This document shows, piece by piece, positions 49,111 to 61,694 of a DNA stretch of 64,000 nucleotides. Made by a program: the position numbers and the translations under genes. This DNA is from Piper betle (taxonomy: Eukaryota; Streptophyta; Magnoliopsida; Piperales; Piperaceae), in assembly GCA_033002965.1 (NCBI GenBank), contig JAURVB010014457.1:1-64000 (forward strand). The letters run 5' to 3'. Each line of letters begins with the position of its first letter. Within the stretch, counting starts at the first letter, position 1. The notes under the pieces were generated by a model. That model had not been told where the DNA came from, ran no database searches, and was given only the letters and a program-made list of their open reading frames with translations.

Positions 49111-52100
49111 ATTAACTCCAACGGAGGTTTGAGGCCATGGTTTTGATTCTCTCGACTTCTCTTCTTTCCGCACAGTATTTCCATTTCACAGCTTGACGTT
49201 CTCGCAAGCCCATCACCACCCAATATCTCCTTCTCACTTTCATGTTATTTTTCGTTTGGATAAAATATGATATTGTCATACGTTAATTCATCATAGGAGG
49301 TGGTGAACTGTTAATCACATGCCTTGAAATGCAGGGGGACGTGTATTTGTCGTTCAGCTCATTTGTTAATTGAGCCATACCCTCCAATTCACTCATACTC
49401 GTACAAAACTGTTTAATGGTTTTTGCTTAATTTTTGCAAATAATTAAGATTAAGTTCATAAAAACTTTACAAGATGTGAATGCTCCTTTCCTCCATACAG
49501 ATTTGAACTGGTTTTTTTCTAAAACGCCTCAGATGTATAGTAGCTAATAAAACTTTTATATGAGGCGCAACTTATCTAGTTTAGTAAACCTTTTATAAAA
49601 TATTTGAATTAGAACAATTATTATCTCAATTAAATGTGTCGACTCTAGATAATCACCTCGTCGCGTAGATTACAAAGCCCATACAACCTTTGGGGTCCAA
49701 TCGTAAAGCCCAAATAACTTTTTCGATCTCAAAGCCCATTATCACAATACATAAAATCCTGCAAGGCCCATCACAACTGTGCAAGAAAGCCCAATCAAGT
49801 TTTAGACAGCGACGTGCGGACTGGAGAAGCTACGCAAACCCCCCCCCCGATCCCCACCATCACCTAGCTCCGCCCCTATCTCGGCCGTCCCCTGGCGGTG
49901 GCGACGAACGGCGCCTTGTAACCATGGTTGCAAAAATCGGAATTGGAATTAGAATCGGTCTAAATCGGATAAGAATCTGTTCAGTTAAATCGGTCCTATA
50001 CAAAAATTTTAACTAAATTTTAACTTAATCAAAATTAGTAGGTTATTAGTATAGAATATGTCATTCTGATGTAATTTTTATGTTATAATGTGTATTATAT
50101 TTTATGATATTTTTTTGGATTTTTTAAAAATTATTTGGAGTTAGTTATTATTTTTTACTCGAGTTGGAATCAAGTCAACTTTTAATTACGAGAATGTCAC
50201 TTATATTTCATCCCTCGTTGTCCCCCGCCGCCGTCGTCACTGTCGCCGCCCTATTTCCCCATCGCAACCCCCCCCTCCTCGCCTTCCGCCCCGAAGCCAC
50301 CCTCGCAACTCGCCCCGTCCTATCTCCTCCCTCACTGCTTGCCCTCGCCGCTCGCCGTCGCCTCCCCGTCTCACGCCACTGTTGCCCCCTAGCCCCGGCC
50401 ACCCAGTTGCCTGTCGCCGCCCTTGCTGCCTACCTGCCGCCGGCCATAATCAGCTCAAATCGGCCGATTCGCAGACCGATTCGAACCTAGCCGATTCACG
50501 TTATTTTTTAAATCGGATCACCGCCGATTTGATTTAAATCGGCCAATTCTAAATAGAATAGGCAGAGTTATGCAATTGTGCCGGTAACATGTTCATCCTT
50601 ATTGTATATGTTTTGTTCATATGTTGAGGCGGGTATGTTTGTGTAAGTTAAGATCTTGTATTGTTTGTTCGAATGTGGGTCGTTAAATGCAATATTGGCT
50701 AGTCTGTGCTTTAGTTAATAGCTGAGACCAATATTTGTCGGTTGAATGTCATGTGAACATTGCGAAGAGTGGGAGTTGCGGACGTGATTATAATGAGCAG
50801 GAGTGATTTGTTTTTTATAAGGTTGTTGTTCAATACTGGCGGGTGATCTTTTGCTTTGATGTATTGGGGTTTTGTAATTGGTGCTTTTACTCTCAATGTG
50901 GCTTTCTACACTTCTTGTCATAGCTATATATGTTTGCATTGTCAAGGTTCGTGGATGAGTCATCCGGATCTTAAAAATTTTCAGTGGATATCATGGCTTC
51001 CATCACTCCCTTGATTACAAGTCATGTCATGAACGGCTACGCACTGGCAAATGTTGGAGGCTCACAGCAAAGTAATTCTTCACAAAATCTGCATTTCGGC
51101 ATCTGATCGACCAGAGCAAGCTGGACGTTGGTTTAGGAAGGTAAACTCATTATTTAACGGAGATATCTCTCTTAATTACTAATTATAACTTCTACAGTAC
51201 TGGGTACATCTGATCGACTATAAGTGATGAGAGTCAACCCTACAAACGCATACAATATTTGAAATTGTGCTTGTAGCTAGCTTGTGACTGATTTCATTCT
51301 TTACAAATTGTTATGTACGTCAACAGTTTCATGTTCTTCAACCGGAAGCAATGTTTTCCCTTCACGCATATCAATCGCTTCACCATGGGCATATCAGGAC
51401 AGTCAAACACACAGTACCAGATCCCTTAATTTTCCTCACCATTCCTGAATGGGGGTAGTCTTGTTTGTTTCCCAAGCAGGAAAAGGCCACTTCTTTCACT
51501 ATTCCAACGACCCGACCCTGTTAGTATGGTTGAGAAGAAACCAAGGTGGTGGTGGAGGTTTCTATCTCAGGCCACTCCATGAGACCTGGTGGGTGTATGC
51601 AGAAGCAGCATACCATCTCCATCCTGTACTTAGGGACTTGGAGTTCCTCCTGGTTCCCTTTCGTCGAGCCATGCCAAGGCTACCATACTGGTTCCATATT
51701 GTAGTTTGTTTTTGATAGATACTGGATTCGTCAGACATAAAAAATTGCCTCACTTTCTCAGGTTCCATGTCCAGATGTGTCAACTCGTTGACATTGCCAT
51801 GCAAGTGATTGTCCAAGTGTGCTATTTGCTACCATTCTCAGTACACATGAGTAAAGTTGGAGTGCGTTTCTGGACGGCTGTGTCATTTGCATTCATATTC
51901 ACTGTTATTGAGTGTATAAGAAACTTAACCAAATTATACATCATCAATAAAACTTTTTTAGATTAAATCATAAAGAAAATAAAAGTTGACAATGGAACCG
52001 TACTTAAATCTATAATTGTAAAATGATTCTCGACTTCTTTAAATTTTGATTTTTAAAATTCAGCATCAGCTCTCCAAAACCAAAATTTATGGATGATGAG

Positions 52101-53510
52101 ATACTAAAAATAAAAATTATGGGGCGAATTAGGGACCATAACTGTAATTATCCTTATAACTTTATTTATTCTTATTTTTTATAATTTTAATTTAATTTAT
52201 CGTAAATTAGAGAGTACGAAAACGATATCTATACATATTTATCTATACTTATCTTATATATATATATATATTATTTTTACATATTTATCTTAAATATTAA
52301 TGACTTGTTAACTTTAACTTTAATATATCAATTTAATTTAGGCACAAACCTTAATAATAACATATGATATAATTATATGCTTTTATATATACATCCAAAA
52401 TCTAACATGCATTGGCAGGCATGTAGCCGATGTCCCTTTTGTCTGTGATGCTGCATATTTCACTTGTGACCTAGACTCGTGAGCATTGCGGGCAAGGTGG
52501 TTTTTTTGTTTTTGCTCCGGCAGCTGCTTTGGCTTGGAAGCGTATGAAGATGCAGGTTAACTTTTCACACATCTTTAACCACAAAGATTGAAAATATTTT
52601 GAAGTACCTCTAGTAAAATTTTAATTATGCAAATAATTAGCAAGAAATCTTTTGTATACCACCAAAATTTTCCGCACCTTAAAATTGATTGGCCTAAAAA
52701 CCGGAGAAAAATATAATGGTTATGCTTAATTAGCTTGTTGCTCTTTTTTCGTACCTATATTAATTGAAAGTTGTTAGGAAGAAGACACATTGGAGTTTTT
52801 CTAAAGAAAACAACCGAGTAAACAAATCTTCTTAGAATCAAATCTTGGCAGATTAAGGTCTATATTTTTCAAGAAAAAAATAGAAATATAAAGAAAAAGC
52901 TGGTAAGATGGGAACATTTAATTTGCATAATGTTATGGTGACCGTCGACTTTACGTGTTCAACCATGGACTGTCGACGATAAATGCCTCCCGATACTTTT
53001 TAGTTATCTGTTACAATTAAGATGTGCCCATGAAACCAAATACCGAAGTTGATAGTGATTTGAGATAAAGAAGTAATAGATGCTACAGTTACCAGTATGG
53101 TCAGGAAAGTGTCATTATTGAATGAGTATTGATCAAAGAAGTAATAGATCTTACAATTACCCTGTATCTTTAGAATATTATTATGATTATATTTAATAAG
53201 GTACAAATTTAAATTAATATAGACGTAATAATATTCTAAGATATAAATTATAAGTAGAAGATTAATGAAACTTAATTAGTCAGAAGAATGGTTGCATTTG
53301 ATTTGTTATCATTTATTAGGCGGAGGCGTGATAAACATTTCATGTGAGACAGTTACCATGTGGTAATTAGGTGACTAAATTCAGTCTTGGCTGGCGATTT
53401 AGCATTCAATTAGGATGATAAATAGGTTAGTTAAGAAGCTGCTGTGCCCATTGCCAAATCACCGTTTTTGCATTAAAATCCCAGCTACCACCTGCCCACC
53501 TCACTTCGAT
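49111..53510. other. Long intergenic stretch, repeat-derived
   Basis: 49922-50560 is bounded by AATCGG/CCGATT words and has a GCCGCC-rich core (50215-50450), probably another non-autonomous element. 50990-51720 has short frames (for example MASITPLITSHVMNGYALAN at 50992, and 51449-51715) without recognised domains. 51960-53450 is AT-rich. No gene is supported. Confidence 0.4.
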
Positions 53511-53518
53511 CTTACTCC

Positions 53519-53527
53519 TATATAAAC
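53519..53527 (+). promoter_or_regulatory. TATA box of the nsLTP gene
   Basis: TATATAAAC about 130 bp upstream of the start codon at 53653, in a C/T-rich context (CTTACTCCTATATAAACATC). Confidence 0.75.
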
Positions 53528-53652
53528 ATCATGTTATCACCCCAATCAAACCACAAAACAGATCAAACTCACATCTGATCTCTAGCAACTAGTTTACAAG
53601 GATCATAGACCCAGATCATACATTAATTTTGTGATCATTAGTATAAGCAGCA

Positions 53653-54855
53653 ATGGCTAGGTTCAACTCTGGGTGTAAACTCATGGCCTGCATGGTGCTG
53701 GCCATGTTAGTGGTGCTAGCACCATCGGCCGAGGCAGCCATCAGTTGTGGGCAAGTTTATGGTTCAATGGCCAAGTGCTTGGGCTACCTCCGGTCCCAGA
53801 CCCCGGATGCGTCCGGGTGCTGTGTCGGCGTCAAGTCGCTGTATGAGGCGGCCCAGACGACGGCCGACCGGCAGGTTGTGTGCGGCTGCCTCAAGAGCAT
53901 TGCCGCTCAGACCCCCGGCGTGAATTGGGGCCTGGCTGGCTCACTCCCGGGCAAATGTGGTGTTAGCATCCCTTACAAGATTAGCCCCTCCACTGACTGC
54001 TCTAGGTCTGTAATCGTTTATGATCTGTTCCTTCTAATTACTCCATTCAATTATCTTTTACCACATATCTTATCTACCACACAATTTTTTGATCTTCCAT
54101 CCATTTAGCCTCGACAACAAGTGCTACTATCCTTCACTCCAATATAACCAACAATATTTTTCTTCTTCTTTTGTCTTATATTCGCCACATAGTCAAAATT
54201 TATAAATAAATAATCGTGATTAAATAATAAAATAAACTATAATAATTTAACATTTTTTAAAAATACTCCGATTTTAAAAATAGATTTTTGTTAAATAAGA
54301 AAATGGACTATAAAAATTTGATTTATATTTTTTATTATATATTAATGAGTTAAATCTTCTATTTTATTTATTACAGTGTGATTTTTAATTCTAATAGGTG
54401 GAGATATATCCAGAACTAATATATACATGTCCTTTCTTTACAATTCAGTTAATTTGTGTTACACATGCCTAAACAAAAAGTCAAATCATAAATATGTATT
54501 TCCTTTCTTCGCATTTAATAGTTAACTACCTGCCTTAATTAAAATGAAAAATGCTGATTAATTAATTTTAGCCAATTTCATGCATAACCATTAATTGATA
54601 CTGATTTTCATGTGTGAAGCCCGTGATATTCGTCTCAGCAAGTTGCTTATACTCATGGGGGAATTAACAAGACGCTTTTCTCGTAGCAAACTATACACAC
54701 ATATTTAGTTTGATTTATTTGCTAATATGACTCCGTAGAATATATATAGCACTGTAGCAGGGCTGCTTTCTTTCATGTATCGTGTCAAGAATAACAACGT
54801 TTCGTTTGTTGCTTTGATACGAACTTCTGTGTTTCTGATTTGCAGGGTGGTCTGA
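53653..54855 (+). CDS. Type 1 non-specific lipid-transfer protein, secreted
   Basis: Exons 53653-54005 and 54846-54855, GT-AG intron at the usual place just before the stop; 120 residues. A signal peptide (residues 1-28, cut after PSAEA) leaves a 92-residue mature protein, the standard 9-kDa size. All eight cysteines are present with type 1 spacing C-x9-C-x13-CC-x19-CxC-x22-C-x13-C, which form four disulfides around a lipid-binding cavity. The last exon supplies only R, V, V and the stop. Such proteins are exported to the cell wall and carry lipids for cuticle, defence or reproduction. No lesion seen. Confidence 0.96.
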
Positions 54856-55750
54856 AGAACTGCATGCACGTACACGAGGAGACCGACAATTAATATATAT
54901 ATATATAGATATATTATAGTTGGAATACAAATAAATGGGACCTAATACTATTTTGTATGTCCCTTTGTACCACCAGTATTTTGCTACGTACTCTTTTATT
55001 GAGTACGCATCTATGTATGAGACTGTCATTTTATTAGTATTTTGCTACCTTTTGTGCTATTACCTGCCTCTCTAATTTACTTTACAATCTAAGTGCCAAC
55101 TTAATTAGATATACAAGGACAAGCAATTGGTCGTACAAAGTAACATATATAAAAACAAAGTGTTGAGGGATCTAGAAATGATAATTTAACATGGTATAGA
55201 AACAAAATGCTTGATATAATTCTCATCAGTCAGGAAGAAATTATACATGTATATAGTTTGCCAAGAGATGCTAATACGCTGTAGCCCGTGGGGTATAAGC
55301 TTTAAAATTAATTAGTTATATACAACGTCAGGTAAATAACCTACACGGAGTAGCAAGTAGGTGATAAAAGTGGCAGTTTAAGATCATTAATCATGATTAG
55401 GCAATCAGAGACACAAGTACTGATTGATACATATGCTGCTTCCAAGTTCCAAATTAGACGAGATCGCACTTCTCCCCGAATATTCATAACTAGAGATGGT
55501 TATAAACTAAGAACGCACTTATCTAATTAACACCCAACAGATCACAGACTCGCATCTAGATGAACATATTATTTAAAATGTTGGGTTTATCATATATCAT
55601 GTTTCGAGGTAACGGATGACTTGTATATAGGTTAACAAGAAAAACTTATTCATTGAGTTAGTTTTAGATTAAGAAAGACCATAAACTTGTTTCTAAGTTT
55701 CTTAAAAACAGAAACCATTTGAAGTCATCACATATGTAATTTTGCAGTAC
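54856..55750. other. 3' flank of nsLTP and AT-rich intergenic
   Basis: Contains a short (AT)n run near 54892-54906. No gene recognised. Confidence 0.5.
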
Positions 55751-55939
55751 TCCGATCACTGCAGCAAACTACAAAGTTATCATGTAGGCTGTGAAGCCTG
55801 CGGTTTAGAACCTCAAAGCCCGGGTTGGGAACAAGTGTGCCGTCGCCAACACTGTCACCAAGTGAATGATCCAGATGCTGCTGATGATACACAGCATGTA
55901 AAAGAGGGCAGGGCAGGATCCTAAGAAGCTACTGGCCAT
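55751..55939 (-). pseudogene. Possible cell-wall protein remnant, frameshifted
   Basis: On the minus strand an ATG at 55939 starts MASSFLGSCPALFYMLC, a signal-peptide-like hydrophobic run, 55 bp after a TATATTTAAA TATA-like box (55993-56003). In the next frame the sequence SLGDSVGDGTLVPNPGFEVL follows, resembling the VPNPGxEVPNP motif of plant putative cell-wall proteins. Joining them needs one frame change. The identification is tentative and rests on a short motif. Confidence 0.35.
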
Positions 55940-55949
55940 TTTGCTAATA

Positions 55950-57685
55950 TTGGAAATTGGCTTTGGTTGAAAAATGTGGAAGAAGGGAGTTGCTTTAAAT
56001 ATAGAAGCCAGAGGGAGTCACTGTGTCAGTTGCTTGTTTCAGAGGTGAAATTAGATAGCTAGTTAATTCAATCTTATGCACGAGGAGCATCACAAACCAA
56101 GCCGGTTACAAGGAAAAAGGGATTAACGGTGAAGTGGGTAAACTAGAATGAGGAGAATCATGCAGAGTTTATGTATTGCACCTAACATGGACTTGTTTGG
56201 TGCTGCTGCAGGGGGCAATTCACTTATGACTCATTTACTTTTTCACCTTCAACAACGGCCATGGCGGCCAGTCAATGTTCTACAATGAACTGGAGAAATA
56301 TATAAGTTCATTCAAATTATAATTGGCTACATCGTTCCGAACTGACAACTAATATCTTTGAGACTATAATAATCGGGTTCCTCAATCGTACAAGCATCTC
56401 TGTACTAAATCTGCATTCCATGTCAACAGTTACAGGTCTTGACAAACACATGAGCCGAAAAACTTGGAAATGCCAAGTTCACCACTTACCTGCTCTCAAA
56501 TTAAACTACGAAATGAATATCGGTAGGCGGCCAGACAAGACAAAATCAAACATATTGTACGTAAGAAGACTTTTGATGTTTTGCACATGAAATATTATCT
56601 AGATTACTAGCTTGTCCTCCACATGTTAGAATTCCCTGGTTATTTAGCTTGCATATTAAACCAATTTCTTGAAAATAAGTACATTCATATACTTCTATCA
56701 CAAGCAGCTGCCGGAAAATTAGGCCCCATTGAGAAAGAACTTTGGCTGACACGAAATGTAAAACAGCAAACAACACAATTTTTTTCCCATGAACGCTCGG
56801 TAGAAACAATATTGGCCTTTGGATTTACTTTAACAATTGACGGTTGATGGCAAGCTCGCATATTAAACAAAGTTTTTGTATAGTTGATTAATTAAGTTTT
56901 AAATTTGTTGCCCTCCCACAAATTCCATCACTGGTTTTAGTTCCATAAAATTGGAGTGGGTCTTCTGCTCTTTGAACTCCTTCAAAGGGATGTATTTGCT
57001 TTTATAGATAGGAGGCAAATACTGGCTGCAGAAAAATGGAAGAGTTCATGTCGATTTCATCCTTAATTCAAACTCTAGTCAATAGATAGTAAAAAAGTCA
57101 ATGCATACTGTGATGTAGCTTGTATGGAATAAATATTCAGAGGATACTAATGCTCAAGGCCTCCTCAGTCAATTAAGGGAGGTAAAGAAATTATACCTCC
57201 TTCCATCATGAAGAAAAATGTAGCACCAACACTAAACCAAATTAGAGTCGAGCTTTGAACAAGATCAGCATATATGGGATGCAGTTACCTCCAACTGTGA
57301 ACGCCGAACTACAGGGAGAGTGAAAAGATAGCAAGGCAAAGAGAAAGTGAAAGAAGGTGAGCTTACAAGTAAGAGCAGAGATATATTTTCTTCAATCCCA
57401 TCTCCAGTCATGTGTACGAAATTCCACTGTTGACCAGGAAGAGTAGTAGTGACATTGGTTCGACTCAGCCAAAACACAGCTCTTGCAACTCTTAAGTAAG
57501 AACACAAAACTGAACCTGGTTGAGTCGACCCAATATCATGTCTTCTCTTCCTTGCCATTTTCATGTCTCTTGCACCACCAAGAGCTTCTTCTTAAGAGCC
57601 TCTACCTCTCCATTTCCATCCGAAAACGCTAGATTCGTGAAGAATTATCTCCTCTATCGTTCAAAGAAGATGGTATCTTATATGT
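55950..57685. other. Intergenic, no supported gene
   Basis: A minus-strand frame (57265-57564, MKMARKRRHDIGSTQPGSVL...) has protein-like composition at its start but no recognised domain and may be chance. The rest is unremarkable. Confidence 0.4.
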
Positions 57686-58306
57686 ATGTCTGTATGTGAG
57701 CTCGGAAACCAATCTGAATGGGCCGTAATGGCATGGGGTTGTCCCTGTATGTATAGGAGAAACGATGAGGACCATTGGATTTGCTTCAAAAATGGAGAAG
57801 TTAGGTATCATGCGTCAGTGACTGGGTCGACGGATGGGGACAATTTTGAAAGAAACGAGGATCTTTTGAAAACCTTATCATGTAGAAAGAAATACGCGGT
57901 GACATATTTAAAGGTCAGTGCCCTTTGATATGGTTAAATACTTTGTTTCTCTAACCAGATGCTTTTATTTAAACTCGTGATGATCAGGGCGGCGGTGGAT
58001 GGTGGCCCAGAATCAGAGATGCATACCAGGTACTAAAATACAGCCGAGATGTATATCAAATGAATTTGCGTATTACTCCCTGCATTTTAGTACGACATAA
58101 AATGCATTTGAGTATTAAATCTATACCTTAATAATAAGGCACAAACGTCTCAAAAGATTATCCTTGAAGATCCTGGTGTCAAGCCTAACGGAAACCATGT
58201 CAGTGAAGAAGAAAACGCTCATCCTCCAATTACAAATCCTGAGAATTATGAAGAGAAAATTCATTCTGCAATGTGGTTGTGCTCCCCAAAATATTTCGAA
58301 TGTTGA
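57686..58306 (+). CDS. Unrecognised multi-exon gene candidate
   Basis: Three blocks can be spliced in one frame: 57686-57913 (contains DEDHWICFKNGEVRYHASVT and SCRKKYAVTYLK, then GTCAGT donor), 57989-58030 (GGGGWWPRIRDAYQ) and about 58140-58306 (AQTSQKIILEDPGVKPNGNH ... SPKYFEC, TGA). The junctions are GT-AG and the composition is protein-like. The start is uncertain: the frame at 57686 may continue from an upstream exon, since stops lie just before. I do not recognise the family. Confidence 0.4.
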
Positions 58307-58309
58307 ATA

Positions 58310-61300
58310 TGTAGATTAGGTTTATATTTCTGTTCGCAAAGTTTCTGTATATTTGTATGTATGTGTTACATGTGCCCATGCAAATGTTAATTATTATATG
58401 CATTCGAGGGATTTACAAAATTTATGACACTATTTGTCTTTAAAATTATAATTTATTAACTTTCAATTTATAAACAGTATTTCATATATATAATTAAATT
58501 TTTAATGAAGTTTATTATTTTATTATTTCAATATTATTTACAAAAAAAATTATAATTTATTAATATAAGCATAGCACATTGTGCGGCGCTGTTGACTAGT
58601 TTCCATGAACGCAGTATTCTCGAAAAAAGAAGTATGGTTGCACTAATAAGAGATTATTCCGAGAGATGGTTTTATCTAATATGAAAGTCAAGGTCATGCT
58701 GTTGAAAGACCATGCTTGAAGATGGTTTCTTTGAATGGAGTCCCAAAAACTTGACATCAGCAAGGATACTGATTAAGATCTGTCTATCAATTGTATGCAT
58801 TTTTGTCCCAAAAGAACATTGACATCACCAAGTTTCCATGAGGTTATCAACACTATCACTACAACGAAATATGAAAAAGAGCACAATTTGTGTGAGAGTC
58901 CTAAACAACTTACAATCTAAGGATTATAGTAGCAGACATGGAACCACAAATCTCAAGTATCTGCACCCTTGCTAATTAACATCCTTACTTAAAAAAACAA
59001 AGAGTGAGCAGAGAGCTAATAATGCACTTTACAAGCAAATGTTAACCAACTATTTAATGTGTTTGTTAAACCTAATACAACAAATTGCACTGCCATAACC
59101 AATAAGACCAAATCAAACTAAAAAATGTTAACTAAAAAAAATCATCATGTGATTTATTCGTTACAAAGCGATAACACGATTTTACGATTTAGAAATACAA
59201 GAGGAACAAAGTTAACCACAATGAGGGTGCCTGGAGGTCTCAAACAACATCAAATCTTAGTTCTCTCTGATGATCACCGACTTCTGGAAAGGGTTTGCGT
59301 AAAAAAAGGTGGCGTCTTTGAAGGAGGAAGGGACGAAGGTTAGAAGAAAGGAAGACGTTGACTTTCGGGAATGTCAATGGGTCAGAGTCCAGACGCGGGT
59401 CAGTAAATCTGGCCCCGGCCTGACACGCAATGACTCCACGTCCTTTCTATTAACTGTTATATTTATAAAATTACAAAAAATAACCGTCATGCTCTCATGC
59501 TTAAAACGTCGGACCAGAGCCAGATTTACTGCAAATCTGGACTCATTGGAACACAGGTAGATGCCGGCGACGGCGACCTTCGCCGGCGGAGGTCGCGTCT
59601 CGCCGGTAAGCTACCATCTTTTTTCCTCTTACATGGGCCATTCTGCCCCGGCCCATTTCAATATCTAATTTGGGCTTATGAACGGCTAAAGCCCAACATA
59701 AAAATGGGCTGGCCAAGAAAATCAACAATTCACAACATAGGCATGTGGTTGCTCGGAGACTGGAAGAAAAAAAAACAATTTAATACAAAATTTTTTTTCT
59801 CGAAACCAATGCAAGATCTAATTATAAAGGGCAGTGGTGCCCATGATTCATTCTTCAAGATGGTAATGTAAGCAATAAGCAATTAATGAAAAAAGTATGA
59901 TAAAAGAGTCCATCCCTGCCTAATAAAGATGGGCAATGGGGGGGGGGGGGTGGTCCAAGAAAGGAGAATCTCCACATTGGCTATTAAAAAGACACCAGCT
60001 AACAACCAAAGAATGAAATATTTGCGTGCATTAGTATTTTCCCTCCTACCTTACTTTCCCAGCATGCCATTTGTTTATTGCCTTGTCATCTGACCAAAAA
60101 GAACGGCCTCCCATCTCCTTGTAGCAAAATGAAGGAATCTAGAGTAACATGTCAGTACAAACATGGCCGTATAACAATCCAGAAAATGTAGGTGTCTCAT
60201 TTTACATGCAGGTAATATTATATAGCTTTGACTGTAATAAACATAACATATATGTTTTAATGCAATTGTAACTGCGCCCTTCCAATTAATGTTATGAATC
60301 TGAAAAGTTTGCTGCAAAAAAAAAGAAGCTGAAAAGTTTGCCTGTTTGATTAGCAAAGGATGTCTTATAGTGAGCATTAACTGTTATGAAAGCCGACCGT
60401 CCATGTTCTCGTGGCTCTTCTCATTCCATGCCCAAATGATTTACTTGTGCGCTCTGGCACTTTTTGTTCTAGACATCAGAGTGGTAGTATATATGAAAAG
60501 AGAACTAAAAGCAGAAAGAAAATTTACATATCGTGGTTTTTATTCATCAAAATATGACATGGATTTAGAGGCTTTTGTCTGCAGAGAAAGATGCAGTCTT
60601 GTTATAACTAAGTTTGAGGACTTATCGTATCTATTTAGTACTTGGAGGAGCCGCAAGCTTATCTATCTAATGTAAAATTCTGGTATGCATAAACAAATCC
60701 AAACTTTTAGATAGTTCATGTGATTTCATGATTAGAAAAACGAAGTACCTAACTGCTCCGCCTCAACTAATGGCAGGCAAACAAATATAAAAGTCTAGAT
60801 TTGTTGGGGCCACTCAGATAGTTAAACAGCATTCACAAATGAAATGTATTGTTAATCACCCATCAGCACGGCGTTGTCAATCATTCTTCTGTAGTAGTTA
60901 ACCACACTACTCTCCTACTTAATGAAATGTTTCATCTCAAAAAATAGCTTTGTTTCCTCAATTAAGCAAAAACTAAACGGTTAAATACTATTTTCTCATA
61001 TGTTTTTGGTTTTTGTTCATGCCACTTGTTGAAAATCAATAAGCACTCCTCAATTAGAGACCACCATTAACAAAATTATAAACTTTTGTTATTTAAGTTT
61101 TAATGTAGTTTAGTACATTGTAAATGATAAATAGAATCCATGTCTGAAGTAGAAAGATGTGCACAAAATCCAGTTCTGAGTCTACTCAAGCCTGATATAG
61201 AAAGTATGAGGTATGCATGGAGGGACAGCAGTAGGTTAAGTCCATTGGAGAGAGCGAGAGAGTCAGAGAAGGAATCATTTGAGGAGAGGAGTGGTACACA

Positions 61301-61694
61301 GCATGCCAAAAACCATCAGCTTTTTGGCTCATCTTCCCCAGACAAAGGCAGCAGTGCAGGTGGATGAGTGGTCAATGAGTCTCGACTCTTTTTTTCTTCT
61401 TCCCGTTCCTTTCCCTTTCCTTCCCTCATTCCATCCATTCCTCAATCTACATTCGATCTAGATGCACAAAAGCTTCTTCCTTTCAAGTATTTGGAGTCTA
61501 TAATCTGCATGGTCATGGATGTGCTAGAAAGCAGTGGTCTGATGGAGCTTGAGGAGGAGAACAGAAGTGGAGGAGGAGCACAGTAGTAGCTGAATGTGCT
61601 GCTCAACCTTTGCCTTTGCCTTTCGTGGGCCGTCTTGACCTCCGAAGGATGCTGGGGGCGGGGTGGCCTGATCTTTGTCTTGGACTTGACTGGC
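58310..61694. other. Intergenic and 5' region of the final gene
   Basis: No complete gene seen. A GC-rich block at 59561-59605 (MPATATFAGGGRVSP, then GTAAGC) looks like an orphan first exon. A G12-13 run lies near 59938-59950. 61130-61694 is probably the promoter and leader of the gene starting at 61695; short upstream frames there (for example from 61594) would act as uORFs if transcribed. Confidence 0.4.

Noticed and set aside
50164..50490. Ala/Pro/Arg-rich frame of 108 codons
   Set aside because: Derived from GCCGCC-type low complexity inside a probable transposable element.
51449..51816. Overlapping frames on both strands (GFYLRPLHETWWVYAEAAYH and its antisense)
   Set aside because: No family features, no consistent splice sites; left as unsupported.
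59125..60675. Several short frames between 59.1 and 60.7 kb
   Set aside because: Random-looking composition, no domains and no joining splice sites.
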